From Haloferula luteola (GTDB lineage Bacteria; Verrucomicrobiota; Verrucomicrobiia; Verrucomicrobiales; Akkermansiaceae), in the NCBI RefSeq assembly GCF_014201715.1, contig NZ_JACHFD010000005.1:1-64000 (forward strand): a stretch of 64,000 nt of DNA, given 5' to 3'. This document shows, in pieces, positions 1 through 6,221 of the stretch (the first letter of the stretch is position 1; each line of letters begins with the position of its first letter). Under the pieces are notes generated by a model. It searched no databases and had not been told where the DNA came from. It saw only the letters and a list, made by a program, of their open reading frames with translations. The translations under genes and the position numbers were made by a program.

Positions 1-912
1 GGAGGCGTGGGGGGCCTGTTGATGCAGCGGACGGTCTCGGACGGGAAGCTGAGACGCCCGGCATACGACGGAAACGGAAATATCACGGCCTGGGCTCTCA
101 AGGGTTCCGGAGGCACAGCAAATCCCAATATGGAGCAACTGCGGACGGAATACGATGCGTTTGGAAATATCGTGGTTTCAGAAGGGATCTTGAATTCGGA
201 GTTTGGGTTCTCCACCAAGATTCGCGATCCTTACACGGGACTCTCCTACTACGGATACAGGTATTATGATCCGGTGACGGGGCGGTGGCCGTCCAGGGAT
301 CCGATTGGGGAACGGGGCGGGGTGAACCTGTATGGGTTCGTTCAGAATGATGGCGTCAATTGGGCGGACTACTTAGGTCTGAAGATCAAACGTAAATGCG
401 ACTTCACAATTGCTGTGGGCCACGGCGCCGAACCTCCTGACGACGATGGTCCTGCAAATAACTACGTGGATAGCGTTTTGAGGGGCGCAGAGTGTGGCGA
501 TCGAGTGGGAGCTGTAAGCTGTTACAACGGACATATCAATGATGCCATTCCCGAAGACAAGAGGTTGCCGAATATCCCGGAGAGGAGAAAAGGGAAAGGC
601 GACCCTCATGACGGGATGTTCCGATTCTCTGACTTGATCGAAGCCGGGATAAAAGCGGTTGAAGCGGCGGAGAAACAGGCACCTGAGGACTGCAAAGATC
701 CTGAAACCTGCTGCTCGAAGATCGAAATCGACGTGAACTGCTTGCCGGGCGGCAGGGATGATGTGAACCGCTGGCTGACAGGCCAGCATGGGAACTTCGG
801 CGACGAATTGGTCAAGCGAGGAAAAGCTCTCTGCAATTACAGCAATACCTACAATTGCAAATCTGGGAAGTGGAGCGGCAAGCTAATCGGGGAGCAGTTG
901 AGCGGAAAATGA
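1..912 (+). CDS. RHS-repeat protein, C-terminal part with variable toxin-type domain (5' truncated by window)
   Basis: The reading frame is open at base 1, so this is the 3' end of a larger gene. Residue numbers below count the GTG at 7 as residue 1. Residues 1-70 carry degenerate YD/RHS repeats ('YDGNGNI', 'YDAFGNI'). Residues 73-124 are the RHS-associated core ('RYYDPVTGRW', 'SRDPIGE', 'NLYGFVQND'), the usual junction between the RHS cage and a polymorphic C-terminal domain. The roughly 175 residues after 'DYLGL' are not a family I recognise. They are Cys-rich and contain a hydrophobic strand ending in 'VGHG' (H139) and a second ending in 'AVSC' (C172), a pattern reminiscent of clan CD cysteine peptidases. 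RHS proteins deliver such domains in contact-dependent competition. A toxin role here is inference from architecture. The TGA overlaps the next gene's ATG. Confidence 0.85.
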   Translation, partial: GGVGGLLMQRTVSDGKLRRPAYDGNGNITAWALKGSGGTANPNMEQLRTEYDAFGNIVVSEGILNSEFGFSTKIRDPYTGLSYYGYRYYDPVTGRWPSRDPIGERGGVNLYGFVQNDGVNWADYLGLKIKRKCDFTIAVGHGAEPPDDDGPANNYVDSVLRGAECGDRVGAVSCYNGHINDAIPEDKRLPNIPERRKGKGDPHDGMFRFSDLIEAGIKAVEAAEKQAPEDCKDPETCCSKIEIDVNCLPGGRDDVNRWLTGQHGNFGDELVKRGKALCNYSNTYNCKSGKWSGKLIGEQLSGK

Positions 913-1397
913 AAGCCCTAGCGATGGTTTTCTGTTTGACGCTTTCGTCAGCCATAGCCGATGACCTGACGGCGACCCCCAGCATCGTTGCTGTAGATCA
1001 AGCCAGCGGCACATTGCGAAATGCTGTGACAATGAAAGGGGAGAAAGCTTCCGAGGTGTTTGTCACCATCTACCGAGAGCTTGATCAGTTTGAGATCAAA
1101 CCGGATCTTTTGAAGAGGTTATTGGCGCAAGTCCAAGGAGGATTTCACGAAGAGGATCCGTTGCCTCTGCGGCCGGACTTTGAATTTGTCATTCAAAAAG
1201 AAGGCAAGGGCGGACTTGGGGTTAGCGTTGAGAAAGACGGCAGAGTGTTCTATCGAGGCGTCCGAGAGTTCGCAAAGGGCCTGTTTGAAGATGACGACTC
1301 GGAGGTCATGCCTGGTTCGTTCTTCGATAAGGAATTAGCCGCGACGTTGATTCAGATTGACACGCGAGACCGGAGGATGCGGGAGAATGATCGTTAG
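909..1397 (+). CDS. small secreted protein coupled to the RHS gene; candidate immunity protein
   Basis: The 162-residue product starts at the ATG that overlaps the RHS stop (ATGA), which implies translational coupling. The open frame extends further upstream, but the Met at 909 begins a good signal peptide ('MKALAMVFCLTLSSAIA' then 'DD'), so that start is preferred. The mature part is acidic and Lys/Glu-rich, with no recognised domain, no membrane segment and no lipobox. A small gene immediately 3' of an RHS gene is the usual place for the cognate immunity protein. An export signal would mean the toxin acts in the periplasm or envelope. The immunity role is inference from position only. Confidence 0.7.
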   Translation: MKALAMVFCLTLSSAIADDLTATPSIVAVDQASGTLRNAVTMKGEKASEVFVTIYRELDQFEIKPDLLKRLLAQVQGGFHEEDPLPLRPDFEFVIQKEGKGGLGVSVEKDGRVFYRGVREFAKGLFEDDDSEVMPGSFFDKELAATLIQIDTRDRRMRENDR

Positions 1398-1775
1398 GTC
1401 ATCGGTAGTTGAGCAAATACGGTATTCGCAGTAGAAGCGAAGTCCCTCCGGGCCACCTCCCCGGAAACTCCTAGAGTCAAAGGAGTCAGTCCTCGCGCTT
1501 TAACACCCGTGTCAAAGGGGTCATTCATGAAAGGTAATGCTTTAAGTCATCGTCCGTTGATAATTAATGATGGAGGGCCGTCCGGATTTCGGTAGGCACC
1601 GTGTGAATATCCAAGCTCTTCTGAGCGGCTTCCAGGCGACCACATTTGCCACTTCAAAATACGTCCAGTAAGCGTAAGTGTCGTAAAATCGACCCCCTAT
1701 CGTGCGGCCGCTTGACCTGCCAACATTGCCGGGATGTGCAGATCCACCTGCCGCCCCGCGCGGCCACTGCCATGC
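1398..1775. other. non-coding stretch between RHS module and IS relic
   Basis: I see no credible gene here. It contains the short direct repeat listed separately and then grades into G+C-rich decayed IS66 sequence. No terminator with a T-run was found after the small secreted gene. Confidence 0.5.
1476..1523. repeat. short direct repeat GTCAAAGGRGTCA, two copies
   Basis: GTCAAAGGAGTCA at 1476-1488 is repeated as GTCAAAGGGGTCA at 1511-1523, one mismatch in 13, with a start-to-start spacing of 35 bases. It lies between the RHS module and the IS66 relic, so it could be an insertion footprint or a regulator site. Nothing in the sequence decides between them. Confidence 0.5.
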
Positions 1776-1952
1776 ACCGGCGTCCACTTCGCCGAAGTCG
1801 AGTTTCCGCGCGTCTCCCAGCCTCGGCTGGTGATCGAGTTCCGCGAGGTCTTTTCGCTGCTGCTCGCCGACGAGGGCGCCATCCCTCTGGCCGCCGAGGT
1901 CATTGCCGCCTTCCGCCACCACCTCGCACGGAAGGGAGGCCGGTCGTGCTGA
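1776..1952 (+). pseudogene. IS66-family accessory ORF (TnpA-like), C-terminal fragment
   Basis: The translated stretch 'GVHFAEVEFPRVSQPRLVIE' through 'AAFRHHLARKGGRSC' looks like the C-terminal end of the small IS66 accessory protein encoded just before TnpB. The same frame has a stop at 1713-1715 and no family-like sequence before about 1776, so the N-terminal half is missing. Its stop (TGA 1950-1952) overlaps the start of the TnpB-like frame at 1946, the arrangement found in intact IS66 elements. It is a non-functional relic. Confidence 0.65.
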
Positions 1953-2262
1953 GTCTCGCCAACGGCGCGCTGAAGGTCTTCCTCGCGCTTGGGCCCTGCG
2001 ACATGCGCAAGTCCTTCAACGGCTTCCACACGCTGGCGACCGAACAACTCCGGCTCACGTCGGCCCGCGACGCGCTCTTTGCTTTCATCAACAAGCGTCG
2101 CAGCCGGGTGAAACTGCTGGACTTCGACGGAACGGGCACCTGGGTCGCGGCGAAGCGTTTGGAAAAGGGCCGGTTCAACTGGCCGGTGCCCAGCGAGCCA
2201 GGCCAGCGGCGCATCCGGCTCCACGCCGAGGCCCTGCATATTCCGGGCGGAGGGTTACGACT
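1946..2262 (+). pseudogene. IS66 family TnpB-like (Orf2) fragment
   Basis: From the GTG at 1946 the frame reads 'VLSLANGALKVFLALGPCDM', then 'RKSFNGFHTLATEQL' and 'KRLEKGRFNWP', the characteristic core of the IS66 TnpB (Orf2) protein. Resemblance stops around 'HAEALH' near 2245. After that the frame runs into unrelated, oddly composed sequence, so the C-terminus is lost to a frameshift or deletion. No TnpC (DDE transposase) gene follows. This is a truncated, immobile remnant, and its presence marks the left end of the window as a region of past insertion. Confidence 0.8.
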
Positions 2263-2587
2263 TCAACTCGGCCGTAACCGAGCCGAAAACACGACCAGCG
2301 GATGGGAATTCACACCAAGTCCAGAGGTTCCCCACGGCTGGCGTGGGCGTGAATGTGTGCTTCGAAAGTTGGTGGGTCTTTGGGGGCCTTGGTGAAAATG
2401 TCCATGATGAGGAATCGCAGAATTGGAGATTCGCCAAGGGATGACGGGGCCAGCTTCAAGGGGGTTGAGATGACGAAGATGGAGTGGAGTTTGTCTGCGT
2501 GCTGTGCCTATCGTTAAGGATTCAATGATGGACGATTTTGAAGTCGTTTTTCGGAAGATTATGGATCATGTTCTTTGTGGAAAGAAG
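2263..2587. other. stretch between IS66 relic and GH2 gene
   Basis: No convincing gene. The first part may still be decayed insertion-sequence DNA, because the frame continues without family resemblance. The last 80 bases are A/G-rich and precede the glycosidase. A purine-rich 'GGAAAGAAG' immediately before 2588 is a plausible ribosome-binding site for that gene. Confidence 0.45.
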
Positions 2588-4483
2588 ATGAAGATAGGAA
2601 TGATTGGATGGTGGGTATCGGCGTTAGGGGCGGTAGGTCTTGCTTTTGGAGGGACAGAGGAGGGGGCTCTGATGACGCGGTGGGGCAAGGAACTCACGGT
2701 TGAGGCTCCCGGATGGTCGTCTCATCCTCGGCCAGGGTTTCGGCGGGAGGATTGGGGAAGTCTCAATGGAGAGTGGGATTACTGTATTTCGAAAGAGGGA
2801 ATCGCTGTGCCGGAAGTTTGGAGCGGAAAGATCCGTGTTCCCTATGGCCCTGAGTCGGTCTTGTCGGGAGTGCACAGGGAGATCGAGCCTGGCGATTTTC
2901 TCTGGTACCGAAAGGAGTTTTCCATCGATAAGCACGAAGGAAAGAAGGTCGTGCTGCATTTCGATGCGGTCGACTACGAGACGAAGGTTTGGCTGAATGG
3001 GCAGGAGGTGGGTTCCCATGTTGGAGGGTTCACCCCGTTTGCGGTCGATTTATCCGAAGCCTTAACGGATGAAAGGAATGTCCTGTGGGTCAGGGTAACG
3101 GACGGGACGGGGGGATATCAACTCCGCGGGAAGCAAAGCTTGACGCCGAAGGGGATCACTTACTCGCGAGTTTCGGGAATTTGGCAGACAGTGTGGTGGG
3201 AGCAACTTCCTGAAACTTGTCTCGAAGGGATGGACTATTGGACGGAGCCGTGGGTCGGAGAAGTTGATGACGGAAAGGCACCTTCTGCGAAGTTGAGGAT
3301 TTCGCCGCAGATCATCGGATCGGCGGCGGGAGCAAGTGAAGTGCGGGTGAAGGTCCGACTGGAGGGAGAGGTGGTCGCTCAGGGAAACGGCACGGATGAG
3401 GTTTCGCTGAGGATCGAGGATGCAGAGTGGTGGTCGCCGGATCATCCGGTGCTCTATGACCTCCAGATCGAACTTCTGAATGCGAGGGGAGAAGTCGTGG
3501 ACGAAGTGGCGTCCTATGTGGGACTTCGAACGGTAGAGAAGCGGCTGAATGGTCAAGGGCGAGAGGCCATCTTCCTGAATGGGAAGGAAATCTTTTTGTA
3601 TGGACCCTTGGATCAAGGGTGGTGGCCGGAGAGCTTGCTGACACCTCCGTCTGAAGAGGCCATGGTGGCCGACCTCCAGTTCGTGAAGGACGCGGGCTTC
3701 AATTTCGTGCGCAAGCATGTGAAAGTGGAGCCGTCCTTGTACTATTGGCACTGCGATCGTTTGGGGATCGTGGTTTGGCAAGATCAGGTGAATGCAGGGA
3801 TGTGGTCGGGGAGTCCTCCTGAAGAGATCAGTCCTCCATGGACGCGATTGGATGATGACCCTGTCGACGGCAACTGGCCGGATGCCGCGCATGCCCAGTG
3901 GGTCACCGAGTATCAGGCGATGGTGGATCACTTGCGCGACCATCCTGCGATTTTCGTGTGGTGCCCGTTCAATGAATCGTGGGGGCAGCATCGAAGCATG
4001 GAAGTGGGAGCGATGGCCAAGGCCTATGATCCCAGCCGCCTGATTTGTTTGGCCTCGGGAGGAAATTTCTGGCCGGTGGGTGATATCGCTTCGGCTCACA
4101 ACTATCCGGTGCCACAGATGCCGGGGTTCTCGGAGAAGTTCGAAGGGATGATTCAGGTGGCGGGTGAGATGGGAGGAATGGGACTGGTCTTGCCTGGACA
4201 CCTTTGGACATCGGAGAAAGGGTTGCCGTGGTCCCATCAAAACTCGGAGTCGCTGGAAGATTGGAAGTCGCGATACCTTCAGATTGTCCGGAAGGTCGCA
4301 ACCTTGCGAAAAAGTTCTTTATCAGCAGCGGTTTACACCCAGCTCAGCGACGTGGAGCACGAAGTGAACGGGTTTCTGAGCTATGATCGAGTGCCGAAGG
4401 TGGATGCGGCTTGGTTGAGGAAAGTGCATCGCGAACTGCTGCCTGAGCTGGGGCGGGTGGAAAGGTCTGCCCAGTCGGAATAG
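2588..4483 (+). CDS. secreted glycoside hydrolase family 2 protein (beta-galactosidase/beta-glucuronidase type)
   Basis: The 631-residue product is a retaining exo-glycosidase of clan GH-A type; its substrate cannot be told from sequence. The Met at 2588 is chosen because it starts a signal peptide ('MKIGMIGWWVSALGAVGLAFG'). The N-terminal jelly-roll sugar-binding domain spans about residues 45-205 ('WYRKEF', 'VWLNGQEVGSHVGGFTPF'). An immunoglobulin-like domain follows to about 310, then a TIM barrel ('FNFVRKHVKVE', 'VVWQDQ'). The acid/base Glu is E463 in 'FNESWG'. E527 in 'AGEMGG' is the likely nucleophile, although its context departs from the classical GH2 signature. The gene is monocistronic, with no transport or regulator genes next to it. 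A periplasmic or extracellular polysaccharide-degrading role is inferred. Confidence 0.88.
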   Translation: MKIGMIGWWVSALGAVGLAFGGTEEGALMTRWGKELTVEAPGWSSHPRPGFRREDWGSLNGEWDYCISKEGIAVPEVWSGKIRVPYGPESVLSGVHREIEPGDFLWYRKEFSIDKHEGKKVVLHFDAVDYETKVWLNGQEVGSHVGGFTPFAVDLSEALTDERNVLWVRVTDGTGGYQLRGKQSLTPKGITYSRVSGIWQTVWWEQLPETCLEGMDYWTEPWVGEVDDGKAPSAKLRISPQIIGSAAGASEVRVKVRLEGEVVAQGNGTDEVSLRIEDAEWWSPDHPVLYDLQIELLNARGEVVDEVASYVGLRTVEKRLNGQGREAIFLNGKEIFLYGPLDQGWWPESLLTPPSEEAMVADLQFVKDAGFNFVRKHVKVEPSLYYWHCDRLGIVVWQDQVNAGMWSGSPPEEISPPWTRLDDDPVDGNWPDAAHAQWVTEYQAMVDHLRDHPAIFVWCPFNESWGQHRSMEVGAMAKAYDPSRLICLASGGNFWPVGDIASAHNYPVPQMPGFSEKFEGMIQVAGEMGGMGLVLPGHLWTSEKGLPWSHQNSESLEDWKSRYLQIVRKVATLRKSSLSAAVYTQLSDVEHEVNGFLSYDRVPKVDAAWLRKVHRELLPELGRVERSAQSE

Positions 4484-4544
4484 GGGGGGCTTCTCCTAAG
4501 GGTTCGCCTTGTCGGGAGGGGGTGGGAATGGCACAGAAGCGGTC

Positions 4545-5657
4545 ATGTCACGCCTCGCCCATCGCACTTCGGTCATCGACGCCTCCGGGATTCGCAAGGT
4601 CTTTGACCTCGCGCGTTCGATGAAGGATCCGATCAATCTTTCGATCGGCCAGCCGGATTTCGATGTGCCAGATGAAATCAAGGCGGCTGCGCATGCGGCG
4701 ATCGATGCTGGGCGTAACACTTACACTCCGACTCAAGGTCAGGCGGATTTGCGTGAGCTGCTGAGGGCGGATGAGAAAGCGTTCACTGGCCGGGAATGGT
4801 CGGAGGCAGAAACGCTGGTCACCTCGGGGGTTAGCGGCGGGCTGTTTCTGGCGTTGCTGGCATTGATCGATGAGGGCGATGAGGTCATCATTCCGGATCC
4901 CTACTTCGTGATGTACAAGCATTTGGTGCGCCTGTTTGGCGGGGTGCCGGTGTATCTTGATACCTATGATGCGGCATTCGGGATCGATCCTGAGCGGTTA
5001 GCGGGCCTGATCTCGCCGAAGACGAAGCTGCTGCTGTTGAACTCACCCGCGAACCCGACCGGGAGAATTCTTTCCCGGGCGGAGCTGGAAGGGGTGGCAG
5101 AGGTGTGCAGGAAGTATGGGGTGCTGGTGATCAGCGACGAGATCTACCGCCACTTTGCCTACACAGAGATGGTGTCGATGGCGGAGGTGTATGAGGACAC
5201 TTTGGTACTGGCGGGCCACTCGAAAGCCTATGGGATGACGGGTTGGCGGCTGGGGTATGCCTGTGGTCCAGCGGATGTGATTGGGGCGATGACCAAGGTG
5301 CAGCAATACAGTTTTGTGTGCGCGCCATCGGTGACGCAGTTTGCGGCGCTGGCGGCACCGGAAGTTGCGCTGGAGCCGTACATTGACCGCTATCGTGCGA
5401 AGCGCGATTTGATGGTGGGGCTGTTGGGGGAGAAGTTTGAGATCGGCCCGCCAGATGGAGCCTTCTATTTGTGGGCGAAGGCTCCGGAGGGGTTCACGGG
5501 GACGAGTTTTGTCGAGCAGGCGATTGCCAACAACGTGCTGGTTATTCCCGGCGGGGTGTTCAGTGAGCGAGACACGCATTTTCGTGTTTGCTACACGGTG
5601 CCGGATGACCGGCTGCAGGCTGGTGCGGAGATCCTTTGTGGATTGGCGGGGAAATGA
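4545..5657 (+). CDS. PLP-dependent aminotransferase, class I/II (aspartate/aromatic aminotransferase type)
   Basis: The 370-residue fold-type I aminotransferase transfers an amino group between an amino acid and a 2-oxo acid. The N-terminus 'INLSIGQPDFDVP' and 'YTPTQGQADLRE' are classical. 'NSPANPTG' contacts the cofactor phosphate and carboxylate region, and 'SDEIYRHF' holds the Asp/Tyr pair near the pyridine ring. 'GHSKAYGMTGWRLGY' holds the Schiff-base Lys. An upstream TTG at 4509 stays in frame but would add 12 Gly-rich residues. The ATG at 4545 matches the family's usual start. Which amino acid it uses (aspartate, tyrosine, alanine) cannot be decided. It converges on the DUF2721 gene, 15 bases away. 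Confidence 0.92.
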   Translation: MSRLAHRTSVIDASGIRKVFDLARSMKDPINLSIGQPDFDVPDEIKAAAHAAIDAGRNTYTPTQGQADLRELLRADEKAFTGREWSEAETLVTSGVSGGLFLALLALIDEGDEVIIPDPYFVMYKHLVRLFGGVPVYLDTYDAAFGIDPERLAGLISPKTKLLLLNSPANPTGRILSRAELEGVAEVCRKYGVLVISDEIYRHFAYTEMVSMAEVYEDTLVLAGHSKAYGMTGWRLGYACGPADVIGAMTKVQQYSFVCAPSVTQFAALAAPEVALEPYIDRYRAKRDLMVGLLGEKFEIGPPDGAFYLWAKAPEGFTGTSFVEQAIANNVLVIPGGVFSERDTHFRVCYTVPDDRLQAGAEILCGLAGK

Positions 5658-5672
5658 GGAGTGAGCGGTCCT

Positions 5673-6083
5673 TCAGCTCGGGAGGTCGGCCTCCAGAGCT
5701 TTGAGGGAGCCTGAGACATCGGCAAAGAAGTACCACAGGGCGACGATCAGCGAACCGAGGCTGAGCACGAATAGCGTGGAGACCACCACGCTGAGGTCGC
5801 CTGGGACGAAGACGGAGGCGAAGAGGGCGAGGACCAGGAGGGCGGCAAAAAAGATGGCGAGCCCCATGAACAGAATGGCGGAGCGAATCCAACGGGCGCG
5901 TTTGTGAATGATGCGAAGTTGGAGGTCGCGAGTGGGGCAGGAGTCTTGGCGAAGGCTACGGCCACGATCGATGGCGCGGCCGAGGCGATTGGTGAGGCTG
6001 AGCAGGAGCAAGCCGTAGGCGGAGATCAGGATCACCGGGCTGACGGCATGTTGAAGAGCATTGAAGACGGATTGCGTTTCCAT
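5673..6083 (-). CDS. DUF2721 family membrane protein
   Basis: The 136-residue product has a short N-terminus followed by 'AVSPVILISAYGLLLLSLTN', an N-terminal membrane segment with the family's hallmark 'LTNRLGRAIDR'. Two more hydrophobic segments lie near residues 70-90 and 95-118 ('AILFMGLAIFFAALLVLALF', 'LFVLSLGSLIVALWYFFADV'). DUF2721 is a conserved family of unknown function. The Met at 6083 is preferred because upstream residues in the same frame are Pro/Arg-rich and lack similarity. It lies downstream of polA on the same strand with a 138-base gap, or of its own promoter in that gap. Confidence 0.8.
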   Translation of the reverse strand: METQSVFNALQHAVSPVILISAYGLLLLSLTNRLGRAIDRGRSLRQDSCPTRDLQLRIIHKRARWIRSAILFMGLAIFFAALLVLALFASVFVPGDLSVVVSTLFVLSLGSLIVALWYFFADVSGSLKALEADLPS

Positions 6084-6221
6084 ACGAGGTGGACGGTAAA
6101 GGCCCGGCGTCCGCTGGGTTTCGGAGCCGGATGAAGGGAAAATAATTTCCCGATCTGGGTGCTGCAATCCGGCGGTGAAAGATGCCGAGGAAGCGTCAAA
6201 TCACGCGGGGAGTTCGCCGCA

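Noticed and set aside
1646-2395. single 249-codon gene covering the IS66 region
   Set aside because: Only the part after 1946 resembles TnpB; the upstream part is the accessory ORF read in the wrong frame, so it is two overlapping relics and not one gene.
3062-4240. 392-codon open frame on the minus strand
   Set aside because: Antisense to the GH2 gene; product is Arg/His/Pro-rich with no domain, as expected from the complement of a G+C-rich gene.
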